A DNA stretch of 64,000 nucleotides from Albifimbria verrucaria (GCA_020081605.1 JAHREC010000013.1:7068001-7132000); one strand, 5' to 3'; shown: positions 17,747 to 33,034, counted from the first letter of the stretch. Translations and numbers: made by a program. The notes: generated by a model from the sequence alone, not told the origin.

Positions 17747-19666
17747 TCAGGCACTCAAGATAAGCCCAGGTAAGATGGTACATGAGAGCCATAGAAGTTC
17801 CCATGCCAAACTGCAAGCGGCATTGGGTCTGCTCCAGCAACAATAGTATGCCATTAAATGAGCTTCCCTCATGAAGTATGAGCCATACAGGCAATTATAG
17901 TGGTTGTAATCAAAATGCGAGCATCTGATGTCGTAACATTCTTGCTGCGGGTGCTCCGAGGGGCTGGGGAGTTTACTTTCAATGGCATGAAATTTCACTA
18001 ATGCTGTGAAATAAGCTGTTTCCATGTTCGCTACATAAATCGTAAAGCTTATTAAAACAATATCACATTGTACTGAAGCCTCCCTGTAGTGTGTTAGTAC
18101 ACAATATAAAGCAGGTTTGGAGGTGCGAACCATACCGAGTAGCTCACCAGCACACAGCCTACCATCATGATCCCCAAGCTCGTTGCGAATTTCCCAAATA
18201 TCCTCTAGAGCCATCTGCACAACACGAACATGCAGTGATCCAATACATGCCTCAAGCTTTTGTATTTTATCCCGGACGAAATTCTGCTGCTCATTGTTGA
18301 ACGCTTCGCACCCAATGGTAAACAGAGGCATTGACATGGCGACCCAAGTGTGGCATGCTTGACCCTGTGTCATTTTGTTTATCATCATATTGATGGCGTT
18401 GACGGCTGAAAGAACATGCTTTGACCCAGAAGGCGCGTGATAGAGACGATACAGATGGATCAAAGTTGCCTGTTGAAAAGCTTGATGACACAGAAGAAAA
18501 TCACGCTTTGCTTCGGGGAACATGGTGCTGAGATGGATATTTTGGGGATGACGCTCATCTCTAAGAATCATTCCTTTTAGTCGACCAAGAAGACAGTCCA
18601 GATTCTGTGAGTTTGTGAAACCAGCACACTGTGAACTAATAAGATTAACTTCTTGTAATATATCAAGAAGCTTCTCATCATAACCTAGAAATCCATCAAT
18701 GTTTGATTCTGCCCTCAAAAGCGCATCGTTGCTCAGCATTGGTGCGGCATGTACCGTCTGAGATATTCCGAAAGCAGGCAGGTATGGTAAAGTTTGAAGT
18801 GAAAGGTATAAGAGATATAGATGTCTCAAGGCCGATTGAGTTAGCCCCGGAGTCGCGACAAAGTGCAGCAATGCTTCTCTTTCATCTATCATGGCTGTGA
18901 CACCTTGCAGGTGGATTTTCCATGATGACATACCCCGGCGAGCAGCAAAAACATCAGCTAAACACCAGATAAGGCAAGTGACGAGGAGCACTTCTCGTGT
19001 ATCGTTAGTTTGCTCGCACTTAAGTGCCTTGCGTAGCAACGAAAGACCGGATGACTGCAAATGACCGATGACTTTTGAAATATCAGCCCCATCAACCTTG
19101 GTAATACCTCTGGAAAAAGCCCCGCAGCTGACAATGCAAGGCTCGCGGATAAGAGATGAGGGCAGCCCAAGACTATCGGGAGTAAGCCCCTTCTAAGATC
19201 TTGGTGTATAGATGGATGAGTAGATAGGGAAGCAAGAATATCTTCCGTGAAGTAAGTCAATAGCTTTTGATATCGAGGTGGCATGTCCATGCCATTGTGT
19301 AGTCGGATCGGCACAAGAGACTGGTTCTTCTCTAATTTTGAGTGAAGTTCACTTGAGGCAGTGCCCATACTATAAACAAAGCCACCATTGTAACCTATCA
19401 TCCGTAGTTAATAAAGCTATCTCATAATAATTCGATGCAGTTTGCTTTCTCTTACTCATCTTCTCAGATGCTCTACCTCCTTGGGCACGCAAACAACGTC
19501 CAAAAGAGGACTTTTTGAAGCTCCGTCCGCCCCAAACAATCTTGATTGAATATGTGCAAGGTCGTTCAAAGGTGATGCATTGCCCACATGTGGGCTTGCT
19601 TTCGTCGCACTTTCTGCGCCTCCTTCGACACTCCCCGCATCCTTGCCGAGACCTCTGGCCAGGCAT
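17747..19666 (-). CDS. Zn2Cys6 transcription factor, one frameshift
   Basis: Binuclear-cluster regulator. Exons are 19456-19666 and 17747-19394, joined by a 61-bp intron. The cluster lies at the very N-terminus (CGECRRRRRKCDESKPTCGQC) with an arginine-rich linker. The body resembles the Fungal_trans_2 (DUF3468) regulatory region, with LLTYFTEDILASLS and VLLVTCLIWCLADVF. A one-base deletion in the C-run 19120-19123 breaks the frame; restored length is 619 aa. The gene converges on the GH127-type glycosidase with only 174 bp between stops, so a regulator-target relationship is possible but unproven. The last 15 or so residues look atypical, and a further lesion near the 3' end cannot be ruled out. 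Confidence 0.85.
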
Positions 19667-20283
19667 TGCGTTGCGAAAGTGAGTCTTCTAATGTGTAGTG
19701 CAGATGCGGATAGAAGCACAGTATCAAATATATACCAAATGTAATTACCAATCTCTACGATATGAAGTGTCAGATCGTTTCCGGCTCGGTACTTGTCTTG
19801 AGGATAAAACGACTCTTAGCTCTCGACGTCACCTCAAGATCTCAGTCAATGCAATTGATAATACACCAAATTCAATTCATGGCGATAAGAGATATGGAAT
19901 GATAAGGACAGGATGCATGACGATGGATTCACTGATAAGGCAATTCACTGATGCTATTGGTTTCGACCTCGAAGCTCCTATACTTCCCTTTTGGGAATAG
20001 CTAGCTTCTGCTCGTATCTTACCGAGTGTCTCTAATTGCACATTCCGAAATGTTTATGACCTTATTGTGGTAAGACATAGAGAATAAGAGTTTTTTAGGC
20101 GAGGCTTTCATAGTATTTTGGCAACAACAACAAAGCTAGTCTACGTAGCATATCAGCAATCCTTGTGGGAGGCGGGCCAATTACGAATCGCTAGTGGTGT
20201 TACAAAACCGGTCTTCAAATACCTCCTAGTACAAAGATGGTCTCAGACATGATCTTGGACAATAAGGGACAGCTTTTTGCGTC
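19667..20283. other. Intergenic region, regulator promoter and agmatinase 3' flank
   Basis: No gene seen. An open frame on the plus strand (19698-20000) has no family resemblance. Confidence 0.5.
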
Positions 20284-21780
20284 TTAAAGCTCCTCATTCT
20301 TAATGGTCTCGTCAACCATTTTGTTCAGTGGGCCCTTCTTGACCATAATGCTCATCACCTCATAAAGGACGTCCGCTGCGGCCATTGTGGTAAGTTCTGC
20401 GTTGGTATCGTATGCCGGCTAGATGTATTGGATTAGAACATATCAATTTTTTACGAGGGAATGACTTACAGCAACCTCCACGATGTCCGCAGCGATCAGA
20501 TTTAGGCTTTCAAGGCCCCGTAGGATAGTCCTCAGCTCTCTTGTGGACCATCCACCGGTCTCTGGTGTTCCCGTCGCAGGAGCAAAAGCGGGGTCCAGTG
20601 TATCAATGTCAATTGACAGATAAACAGGCCTCTGGGTGCCCACACGCTTGACAATTTTCTCAATAATACCCTTAGTACCAATGGTGTCGATCTCTCGAGC
20701 CTCGACAATTTCAAAACCACAGTAACCGTCATTATCGTAGTCACTGGGACCACTGAGGGTAGTTCGGATGCCAGCATGGATGTTGGTATCATTGGCAAGA
20801 AGGCCCTCTAGGGAAGCATGATAAAAATACGTGCCATGATTGATACTCGCAACTTCAGATGGCGATCCGCCAAATACTTTAGGCCTCCCTATCATATGTG
20901 TAAGTAAATATTTCGCAGCCATAGTATACTCGACTTACAAGTATCCAAATGACTGTCGAAGTGAATCACCGTGACAGGCCCATACGCGCGATTTACGGAA
21001 CGCAGCAGAGGGAGCGTGATGGTATGATCTCCCCAAGTGTGATGACCCTAGGCAAAGTCTTCCCCGCTTTAGCTGGCCCAGGTTCATGGGCATTTGTCAC
21101 CGGTGTACGAGACAAAATGTTATAATGCCCTTCTTCGATTTGCTTTAGAGCGAAGGTGTTGTCATATCTTTCGATTATCAACATGCTGTCGCTGCTCCCT
21201 GGAATCAAAGACTTACGAGGTTACTGGAATATCACCACAGTCAAGTACCGTCGCCCAGCTGTTGAAAGGATTGACATCAAGGGGACATTATAGCCTCCAC
21301 TGGAAACCTTGGTTATTAATGAACATTTCAATCGTTGAAAAGATAACTTACTAAAGGTTTAGTCTCCTCGAACCTTGACGAATGCCTGAGGGTCCAAATC
21401 GAGCACCCGGACGGTATGAAGTACCCGTATCAAATGGGGCCCCTACAAGTGTTAGGTCTAGACATAACGGGGAATATGATTAAGCAAGAGGATACCAATA
21501 AAAGCAATGTCATATTTAATACTGCTGTGTCCAAGGCATTGCTGGTATGGTAAACGTCCAAAGGTGGTGATGCCCGAAAAGACGGAGTCTGCCTGTCTAG
21601 CTGTCAATACCAGATGATGAGATTAGCAATACCCAGTAACAATACCTGAGTGCCTCCATCCCCAGGCAAAGTATTGTACCAGAGCGACTGATGGGGACCA
21701 GATAGAGGTTCCTGAGAATGATCATTGTGTGCCGTGACAACGGCTACAGAATGTAGAGCAAAAAGCAATAGTGAAAGCAT
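20284..21780 (-). CDS. Agmatinase-like ureohydrolase with signal peptide, two frameshifts
   Basis: Arginase/agmatinase superfamily enzyme hydrolysing a guanidino compound, probably agmatine to putrescine and urea. Seven exons: 21646-21780, 21496-21592, 21352-21443, 21218-21299, 20939-21167, 20470-20888 and 20284-20418. The two Mn ions are bound by residues in [17 protein letters not shown] and SIDIDTLDP, all visible. It opens with a cleavable-looking leader ([17 protein letters not shown]), so it may be secreted or in the secretory pathway, as in other fungal homologues. One-base deletions lie near 21278 and in the C-run 21031-21034. Restored length is 396 aa. It is divergent from a MATE transporter. 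Confidence 0.92.
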
Positions 21781-22599
21781 AATGGTAGGAAGTACAGTGT
21801 CGATAAAGTGGTGTAGATGAGAATGGTTTGAAACAGAAAGATCACTTGGAAGGAAATGCTTCAGTATTTATGTCTTCAAGATTAGCATAGAATTGTTGCC
21901 AATTATTGTATTCCGCTTGTTGAGTAACTTTGTCCACCGTGATCTCTCTTTGCAACATTTCCCCATGACTACACATTCGGTATAGCATCACTCCTTCAGG
22001 GCGCCTACTTGTCCATCTTGAGTCATGCATCCACTTTACCCCACATGGAGACGCTGCCATGAACTTGATCCCGCAGTCTCACACACGATTGCATCGTAGT
22101 GGCTACATTGCCTGATTAGGATATCCTGCTTATCCTTCGAATCATATTGTTCAAACTTCGCGAGGCAACCATTCAAATGAACATATATGGATTGCTTTAT
22201 GGGATAACACGTAACTTTGCATTTATTGAATGCCAATCAGATGATGACAAATGTCGCCTCTACGGCTAAGCCAAGCTTTATCTTGAATTGAGTATGCCTA
22301 CGCGCATATTTGCGGTGATCCCACACCGTAGCGGGTTTCATGCATTGTCTTATCTAGCCACCCGGGAAACCTCTTACCTAGAAAGCTCGGTCATAATATC
22401 TGAAGCATTTGTGGTTTCTCTGAGTAGCAGATAAGGTAGATCACCAGCTTAAAGCTATTAGTAACATCCATATATATAGTCTGACAAACAGGGAAAACCA
22501 GAAATGACAAATATAACATTTTGCAATACGCTTCTTATTCCAATCAATAATAGACGCAAAAAAAACCTTTGGGCCATAGGCTCTCCATCTTACAACAAA
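21781..22599. promoter_or_regulatory. Divergent intergenic region, agmatinase and MATE genes
   Basis: About 820 bp carrying both promoters. A TATATATA lies at 22471-22478, about 125 bp before the MATE start. No other gene is seen. Confidence 0.5.
22471..22478 (+). promoter_or_regulatory. TATA box of the MATE gene
   Basis: TATATATA about 125 bp before the chosen start codon. Confidence 0.4.
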
Positions 22600-24107
22600 A
22601 TGAGTACCCCAAAGGACCAGTTCAGTCGACAATCCCAAGCTACAAGTTCAACTTTCGACGAGAGGTCATCACTTCTCCACCCAAATACGCAAAAGGACTC
22701 TGTCACAGAGAATGATGTTTCATCATGGCTCGCGGAGATATGGCTCCTTATCAAGGCCTCTGTTCCTGTCATTCTGGCATATATGTTACAGAACAGTCTG
22801 CAGACATTGTCGATTCTTATTGTTGGACAACTATCTCCCGAGGCATTGGCGACTGCTGCCTTCTCTTACATGTTCGCTATGGCATCCGCATGGCTGATTG
22901 CCCTTGGAGGCACCACCGCGCTCGATACCTTGGCTTCTAGCAGCTACACTAGCTCAGCCGACAAGAGGAGTCTGGGTATTTTCCTACAACGAGGCATATT
23001 TGTCTTGACTTGCTTTTACAGCGTCGTGGCAATTATTTGGTGTTTCTCTGAGCATATATTTCGTGCCCTTGGACAGGAAAATTTCATATGCGTTCAAAGT
23101 TCCCAGTTCTTGCAGCTGCTTATCCCTGGTGGCTTGGGGTATATCTGGTTTGAATGCATGAAGAAGTTCCTTCAGGCACAGGGAATTTTTCAGCCAGGCA
23201 CTTATACATTATTGATCGTCTCTCCGGTAAATGCCTTGCTGAATTACGTCTTTGTATATCCTTTGGGTTTCGGATTGTACGGAGCACCAGTCGCCACGGG
23301 CATCTCCTACTGGCTGTCGTTCCTACTCCTCGTGGCCTACTCTGCATTCATTCGTGGAAACGAATGCTGGAGTGGCTTTGCCTTAAGACAGGCACTTACA
23401 AATGTATGGCCTTTCGCAAAACTTGCCTTCATGGGCGTGATTCATGTAGGAACAGAGTGGTGGGCCTTTGAAATTGTGGCACTTGCCGCCGGTCGCCTAG
23501 GGACAATTTCACTTGCCGCCCAGTCCGTCCTAATGACCATGGACCAAATAATCAACACAATACCTTTTGGACTTGGAGTAGCAGCGTCTGCAAGAATAGG
23601 AAATCTTTTAGGCGCTGGTGACTCCCAAGGAGCAAAACGCGCATCTCACTCTGCATCTATCCTTTCTGTTTTTATAGGAGGTCTGGTCATGACAATGCTC
23701 ATAGCAACGAGAAATGACATAGGCAAGTTGTTTAACGATGACCAAAATGTCATTTCAGCTGTCTCCCAAGTTATGCCATACGTGGCGTTGTTCCAAATTG
23801 CCGACGGCCTCAATGGGGCTTGTGGAGGAGCATTGAGGGAATGGGCAGACAATGGGTTGGGGCTTTGGTCAATTGCATCAGTTACTACGGCGGTGCTTTG
23901 CCTCTAGGAATCTATTTGGCTTTCAATGGTTGGGACTTGTCCGGTTTGTGGTTTGGACAGCTTGTTGCTTTATCCCTTGTTGGTGCTATAGAGTGGATTA
24001 TTGTAGGCATGAGTAACTGGTCCGCGGAGGTGCAAAAGGCGTCCAAAAGATTGGAAGAGGGAGGCGTGGGGCTGATTCTAGCGATGCAGTTGCCCAAGTC
24101 TAGCTAA
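22600..24107 (+). CDS. MATE-family multidrug/metabolite antiporter, one frameshift
   Basis: Twelve-helix MATE transporter, likely exporting organic cations or metabolites against H+ or Na+. A soluble N-terminus of about 70 residues precedes the first helix (WLLIKASVPVILAYMLQNSL). Family features include VGQLSPEALATAAF in the first repeat and GTEWWAFEIVALAAGRLG plus AASARIGNLLGAGD at the start of the second repeat. The gene has no intron. A one-base deletion in the G-run 23837-23839 shifts the frame, so the last two to three helices (ALVNCISYYGGALPLGIYLA onward) read in another phase. Restored length is 502 aa. I chose ATG 22600 over 22504, because it follows the TATA box at a normal distance and matches family length. 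Confidence 0.92.
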
Positions 24108-24603
24108 GTGAGGTAGTGCCTTGTAGATCGGATGATGCATGATATACAGCACTAGAAAGTGGAAATTTTCTCCCATAATGGGTGATTGATACAGATTCGT
24201 CGGAGCAAGATAGCCTACATTGCCGTTCATGGTAGTCCGTTGACTCCGCTTTCTCGTGGCGATAAGGTATCTTGGCAAATGCAGCCCACTAGCAATCTGT
24301 TATACGCTCCCATCCTATTGCATACTGATAAGACTTCTACGGGTTTAATATTTGCACCTAGCATGAACGTGGAGGTGACCAATGGGGATGTAGAAGTTGC
24401 TTATCTTTGGGGCATGATTGTGTTCAACACTGCCTCTAATCAACCACATGAAACGAGATATATGTTCTATGCTCTGGCCTAGTGTTGAAGATGGAATCAT
24501 GCTCAGTGACCTGAGTTGATTTTCTTCCTTCCTGGTTGAGAATAATCTGTATTTATTCTTACGTACCTGTCTAGATCCCATAATTCCGGGATCTTGCGAC
24601 GTC
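24108..24603. other. Intergenic region, MATE to permease
   Basis: About 500 bp between two genes in the same direction; no gene or clear element recognised. Confidence 0.5.
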
Positions 24604-26380
<1,777 letters not shown>

Positions 26381-27139
26381 TCTATCGCTTGTCCTTGAGC
26401 ATTCACAAGAAAGAACGGCGTATGTATCTCATAATAGATATATATAGCATCTGTTGCAAAGATTTGGGAGCCTTGTTTGACTCAGATATGCAGCTGAATA
26501 CCTCTTCTTATTTGACTTTTTACTTGTTCTGCCGATACATAGATCTCTGTCCCTGTGTTAACTGCAGTTTATGTGGGACAACATATTAACGTGAGTGTGA
26601 CGTGTGTTTCAATTGTCTTACATTCTTTGTGCCATGATTACGGGATATAACCACTGTGATACACAGCGCGAATACACGTACTAATATTTCAGCTAATCTC
26701 CTGCAACTATGGGAATAAATACTGTTTGAAGTATAAGAGCTTTTCCTGATAATCAGATCATTCTGAAGACTCAAGTAGAGCTTAGCACGTTATGTGCTTG
26801 AAAACACTTCGCTCTGTTTTACATAAATATTCGAGGCCCAATTTAGAAGTGTTCCAACTGGCTCAATGGTTGGTCGGGAGCCTAGAATTACCAGGAAATG
26901 TACAAACCCTTAGATGGTGTAACATCAGACGCAACAGCTTGGCAGTATTCCATTTCAAGGATACCTCGCCGGTTCAATCAGTAATTGACAACATTTACAG
27001 CACTAGCGTTCCCTGGGATTATTTATTATGTTTATTCAAGGTAGAGTTTACGTATCATTTTACGTAGTATTACACTTCTGTTGCCACCGGCAACAAGCAT
27101 GCCCTGTAGCACGGAGCCATATGTAACATGCGGCTCCGA
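26381..27139. other. Convergent intergenic region
   Basis: 3' flanks of the permease and the sugar transporter. Two short open frames (26377-26589 and 26792-27067) have no support. Confidence 0.5.
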
Positions 27140-29144
27140 TTATACCGTTGCCTTTTGATCAGGACGAGTCTCAACTTCAGCAGCCTCGACTTCCGCATGC
27201 TTCTCCGTTTCGTGGTAATCCACATGCGCAACCTCGGCGTTGTCGCCATCGAAGATCCTTGCAATTTCCTCTAGGGTGGGACCCTTGGTCTCAACGTAGA
27301 AGAAGTACACAAATACAAGCTCCACAGCGATCCAAACCTGTAATTCACACGGATTAGTCCCTTAATCTGCATCATATGCGTCTCATCGAATGTCACAGGG
27401 GCCACATACCGTGTAGAAGCACCAGAAGTTCCAGTTGTGGGGCAAGTTCTTCAAAGCAATAGGGTTAGTCTGGTTGCCGATGGTAAGAGCAACTTGAACA
27501 AAGAAGTTCATGATCATGAGACCACGAGCACGGAGTCGGAAAGGCAAGATTTCCAAGGCGTAAGCGACGAGCAAACCAGACCAGGCAATTGAGTAAGACA
27601 CATCAAAGAGCCAGATGAAAACGATCTGAGGGTAACCGAGTCGGGCAATTTGAGTCTTTCCAGTAGCCTCGAAACGGGCAGCGATGATGGTCCATGCCAA
27701 GAACATGAGCAACATGCCTACACAAACTGGTCAGAATATCTGTTGAATGCCTCATATGACGTAGTGGTGCACTTACCCACGGTGGCAGTCAAGAAAAGCG
27801 GGCGACGTCCGAACTTGTCAATTCCACAAGAGCAACCAATAGCAACGAACAGCTTAAGCATGTTTTCTCCTGCGTTCAGACCCGTCTTTGCGGCCTGGTC
27901 CGTAATGCCAGCGCCCTCGTAAATGATGTTGGAATAGTTGCTGATCAGGGCGTTGCCAGAGTACTGAGAGATGATACCGAGAGAAATAAGGAGCAAGAGA
28001 CGATGACGGTTGCCCGGGGTCTTGAGGAAGTCGAGGTAGCTACCGTTCTTCTGGTGTTGATATTCCAGGGCAATTGTGTCCTTGATCTCCTTGTATTCAA
28101 ATTGAACTGTAGCATTGTTGACGTCGCCGTTGGCATGATACTTGGCGAGAATTGCAAGAGCCTCGTCGTGACGCTCTCGGGACATCAACCAACGAGGCGA
28201 TTCGGGAATCCACCAGATGAAGGTGATCTGAATGAGAGAGGGCACGGACTGGATGAGGGTGATGCTTCGCCACGACCAAGTGTTGTTAATGTTGATGGTA
28301 CCAAGGCCGATGAACGCGCAGACTGGATGGCATAGTGTCAGTCTCGGAGTGTGTTTACACCCTGTCTACGGAAATGGCAAGACCTACTCGTAGCTCCCAG
28401 GTTCCACAGGCAGTTGTAAATAGCGGTAACAATGCCTCGGTGTTGGGGATGGCAAATTTCGGTGAGCAAGACAGGGCACGACAACTGAGCCAACGAGTTT
28501 CCGAAACCGACAAGGAAGCGACCGCCGATGTACACTGTCACACGTATCCGTCAGCCGTTGCAGCTTACTCTTCTAGGAACGCACTTACTGCCGTCGCCGT
28601 TGGTAAAGGCGGAGAGGAAAGCACCGAGGATCATGATCAGACATCCAACAACAATGGGAATCTTACGACCGAAATGATCAGCCATGTATGGGCTATCATT
28701 CCAAGCAAGGGTTAGCTAAATCGCTCCGGTGTACAGAACACCCCTGGTGAAAGATTTAAGCTTACGCGAATGGGAAACTAGCGATGCTGCCGATCTGGTA
28801 GATGGCGTTGAGAATGCCAAGCCTTGACCCAGTAGGATGGTCAAAGTAGTCTTGCCAGCTGTCCATGACTTGAGAAGAATTCAACATGGAGCTATGATCG
28901 TGGTCAGCCTCCTCGTGTTCCACAGAAACTGCTCCTCCGTCGTTTGTTCCTAGGTTTTGGCCTCGCCCTGTACGTACCCATCGTAACCCGTGGTGGCAGA
29001 GCAGACGCAGAGAATGGAGGCGTAGAAGTACAGCACTCGCATGCCAGGATCCTTCCACCACTTGACCTTGACCAGATGAGGTGCATCAGCCTGAGCGATG
29101 GCGAGGTCATCTCTCGTGCTCGCAATACCGACGGCGAGAGGCAT
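27140..29144 (-). CDS. MFS sugar transporter (lactose/hexose permease type)
   Basis: Twelve-helix H+ symporter of the major facilitator sugar-porter family. Seven exons: 28978-29144, 28766-28891, 28589-28692, 28388-28534, 27777-28322, 27410-27717 and 27140-27337. It is intact, 531 aa. Sugar-porter signatures: GRFLVGFGNSLAQ with PVLLTEICHPQHRG, the PESPRWLMSRERHDEAL motif after helix 6, DKFGRRPLF, and the C-terminal VETKGPTLEEIARIFDG. The fungal lactose-permease clade is suggested by the two NTWSWR and PSLIQ stretches before PESPRW. ATG 29144 was chosen because the upstream in-frame codon is GTG; an upstream 5'-UTR intron is possible. A TATA box lies 150 bp upstream. Unlike most neighbours it carries no frameshift. 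Confidence 0.94.
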
Positions 29145-29293
29145 GGTGCCGATTTGTTCGCGACTCGCGCTCACGAAGGAACTAGGCAGGTGGAAGGCAA
29201 AGAGGGCCGTGGCAACCAGTCAGCAGGCAACCCGCGATGAAGCAGACGATGATCCAAAAGAACTGGAGCCAGGGCCGCGGTGGAGGTGGGCGT

Positions 29294-29299
29294 TATATA
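29294..29299 (-). promoter_or_regulatory. TATA box of the sugar transporter gene
   Basis: TATATA about 150 bp before the start codon. CreA-type sites (SYGGRG) occur further upstream, for example CCGGGG near 29611 and CTGGGG near 29633, compatible with carbon repression. Confidence 0.4.
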
Positions 29300-29935
29300 C
29301 CGGTTTCCTGGGGATAGGATGCCCGTGATTCCATCAAGAAATAATACAGTACCCTGGGCTCCTATGCACATGCACATGCACACCGGGTACCACGCCATTG
29401 ACCATTAAGCCTTTTTGCCATGGCCGAGCCCCTGGTTGGGTCGGATACTTTCGCCGGCGCCACACCAAAACGGGGGCGGGTATCCCTAAGCAGTAGAGAT
29501 CCACATGCAGCGACCTGTCACGGTGGTTTGGATAAAGAAGACGGCGAAAATATGGGCCACAATTCCCCATTCTCTCTCCACACTACACTGGATAAAGTCA
29601 TCTCTTTACCCGGGGCAATTTACTGTCAGGATCTGGGGTGGGACCACACGTGCTGTGCCTCGACAATGCTTGGTCCACGCTGCTCCTGACCTCCTCCGAG
29701 CGCGAGACAGGGATACCCGAAGCCGAGGATGGGCCCATGTTCGCTTGTGCGGGTGTATGCGTCAGTGCGGCACGCCCAGCATGACTTCCCGCTGCAAAGC
29801 AGCCTGTTCTCGTGTAGGCCCGTCCTACTTTACCAGGGATACGGCCGTGTGGTTCATCGGATAAGACGGCCCCTCCTCGAGCGTCAGCTGCCACCATGAC
29901 CATGCCCATGAGTATCCCGAATTGAGTAATTCGCA

Positions 29936-30066
29936 TCAAAGAAGAAAGGGAAGAAAAGAAGAAAAGAAAAAGAAGAGAGAGAAAAAAGGAAAAAGGGAAA
30001 AGAAGAAGAAGAAGGAGAAGAAAAAGAAGGACAAAAAGGAAAGGAAAGGAAAAGAAAGGGAAAAAA
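29936..30066 (+). repeat. 130-bp polypurine tract
   Basis: Almost uninterrupted A/G on the plus strand with irregular GAA, AAAG and GGAAA units. It lies about 800 bp upstream of the sugar transporter start. The open frames through it (Lys/Glu-rich on one strand, Ser/Phe-rich on the other) are compositional artefacts. Confidence 0.85.
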
Positions 30067-33034
30067 TCTCGACAAAGCTGTGGGATTGTTTCTTCTCTGA
30101 AAGACTAGCATTAACATTACCAGTCATTACTAATCCCATCTCCTTGAACGTGGTTAGCATCCATCAAAGATGACATTTTGCAGAGCGGCCCGTTTCCAAC
30201 TCGTTACCCTACATCGGTACTCGGCCCGCTTTGCCTGAAAATGTTCAGTCCTCCTACCTCATGTTGGGCAATGATTTTCTTTACCTTCATCTATGCATAT
30301 CGTTATTTATTAACTCAAAGCCTTCGGCGAGAAGTCTCAATCATTAAACAGGATGCGCTATTTACTTTAGGACAACGTTTCCTATCACGGATAGGTAGCT
30401 GAAGGCCAAAACAAGATGCAAGGTCTCCCGCTGACGGTTGGATTTGGCGCTGCGCAGGAAAAGCAACACTCGAATTTTCATAAAAATCCCAATTGATCTG
30501 ATCGTACATAATCACCGGCTTATTCATCATCTTACCTTGAGTCATAAGGTAACTGGTCTAGCAATCTCATGGGTATTATGTAATTTAATCTCAATATGTA
30601 GTCAAGGTAAACTCACAGCTCCATACCAGCAACGTAGATATGAGCCTCACCAGAGTTGCTTCGTCAAATACTCTTCTGGACCCGTGCACCGAAGCTTAAT
30701 GCTAGACTGAACTTCAGTGAATATCATGTTCGCTTTTGATATGCAGCTACCTCTCTGTACGAAATTCCTTGGGCGCGAAACCGCCATCAGTTCAGCCACC
30801 AGAAGTTTCATCACGGTCAGCCTGCGATGCATGACTGCACTTGGTCGTTTTCATTGGTAACGCTAGCTGAAGGAGAGAGATTCCGCATATCATGTAGAGT
30901 ATTTGAGTGATAGCCGGCACAACATCACCCGGTAATATCGTATTCTCAACTGCCTGGGTAAGATGTGCCGTTCTCGAGACGCATGACCTCCTCAAGAATG
31001 CTGCTTAGGTAAGGCGGATACGTGGCGATGATCTTCTGACCTGTTGGTATGTGCTCCTTGAGTAAGAAGTTAGCGTATGCCCCGTGAAGTGACGCGGTAG
31101 GTTTGCGTTGTCTGCCTGGCGGCGGCAATACTAGACAGGGCACAACGCTGTGCATCGGACCTTGAATCAATATGTCGAGCATCAGACTTGAGTTGAGCAC
31201 TGGAGCCCAGCCTTTTTCCTCTGCAGCCTCCAGCTCTCATGAGACAAAAAAATTGACAGCTGCGCAGTATGGAGGCGCTTGGATCACCTCGCGACTGGCT
31301 CTATTCATTGGCTTTTACTGACTCATCATACAAGGAAAAACACAAACTCATACCTAAGAATCACGGGGTCGGTTACTTTGGGGTTTGAGATAGCAACAGC
31401 AAAGTAATTACAAGCTGAGCCAAGAGTAATGTCTTATCGAATCTACCAAAATTCTATAGAAGTGCAAGGCAGAAAGAAAAGTATTGTATTCGTAAAGAAA
31501 ACTAAGATGCTTGCCCATCCCTCCCTGATTTCAGGTAAACCGCGCCTCGCAATCGTTGAGTAGACAAAATGAAGCTAACTTAGGGTGGCTGAACATACAA
31601 TGCGATTTATCCCCTTTTCTCCCTAGCTTAACAGCCCATGTTCATGCTCGGCTTAAACATACCGGCTCGGCGTTTCCGCCAAGCACATATCCGAACCAAT
31701 CATGCTGTAAGACCTGGAGAACTACCAAAGATATTAAGGCTTGGTATTCAACCCAGGTACCGCAAATAATGCGTAAACTCCTTAAATTCATTCAGAAGGA
31801 GACTATATGCTGAACCACGCGATATAGACCCATTCGTTCTGTCGTTGATTCGTCCCATAGTCGGCTTCCCAGAGTGAATTGTTTTTTCTAGTTGGATGTC
31901 GTCAATGCCTAGGAAAATTTTTGAGGTATACCACTGAGTCACCCGAAAGTTTGTGTGCTTGATCAGTGAAACATCAAAGGCTCCATCCACGCCAAGAGAA
32001 TTTATGCGCCCGATCGTGTCAAACACAAGTCAATCAGTATTCTCACCACCGAGCACACGCTAACATATTGAACTGAAATAGGCTTATGTAGATCGCCTAT
32101 CGGGTGTTAGTCGAGCCCTAGCGGACGCTGACAGATATCTGAAGGTTTGGGTTTCAAGCTGATTGCTCTCCTAACCTACAAGAAGTACTGACACCAGTTC
32201 ATTGGATGTCGCAGACCAGCGCCAACGGCATATCGTGTACCCCGTCGAGAGTCTCGTTAGAAGGTGAAGCGAGCAAATCGCTATCTATACTCGTTAATAT
32301 CAATGGGAGTCTCTGTATCCGATCCGAGCTGGTATGAGCCGATACATGTGCTGCGCTAATACAGAAGGACAACTTATGTTTCGAAGTATGGCGTCTTTGG
32401 TGAAACGGGCAAATCCTTCTTATAATCCTGTGTATAGCACCCGCTAATTTTGAGAAGCAATATGAGTATCTGGGTATAGTGTTCTGGCAAATACCCAATA
32501 CCTGAACCATTGTCATTTTATATTCGGGTGTTACTTTTTCAGTAGTTTCAAGAAGACTGGCTGATCTTGTGAGATTGCTATTCTACTCGAATTGTGCGTG
32601 GTCTTTTTGAGAGAGAGAGCTGCTGCATCTCTAAGGTTTATAGAGCCAACGGTGCTGTAGCACCCATAGGACTACTGCAGTACGGCTCAGCACTAGCATG
32701 ACATTTATCACTTCTAACCACGCATTTGAAGGTTCACAAGCTCGTAATTACAGCTATTTAGAGGACAAACCCGAAGGCTCGAGGCTAGCATGGGTGGTTT
32801 TCTGATTGATCGCCAGTATCCGCTACTACATTCAAGTGTAATCAATGTAATTGGATAATGTAATATAATTGGTATTGCTAATATTTAGGAAAGAACTGAC
32901 GGAAAACAAAACTCTATCAAATTTTCCAACAATGAATAGTCATGCCACTCTTGCTAAACCCCTCTACTCAAGACCAAGGAAGTTGTGCATAAGCTTACGT
33001 GAAACTAATAGGCTTTGTAATGCTAGCCGCTCAA

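Larger units (their letters stand above)
29145..33034. other. Gene-poor stretch of nearly 4 kb
   Basis: The left part holds the transporter promoter and the polypurine tract. Between 30640 and 31260 the minus strand has protein-like but unassigned segments (for example 30946-31200 with YANFLLKEHIPTG and, in another frame, 30792-30995), possibly a decayed gene. The rest shows only short unsupported frames. Confidence 0.4.

Noticed and set aside
28003..28335. Plus-strand open frames inside the sugar transporter
   Set aside because: They are antisense shadows of a well-supported, intact seven-exon gene.
29922..30173. Lys/Glu-rich and Phe/Ser-rich open frames
   Set aside because: Both are translations of the polypurine tract; no start context, no motif and an extreme composition.
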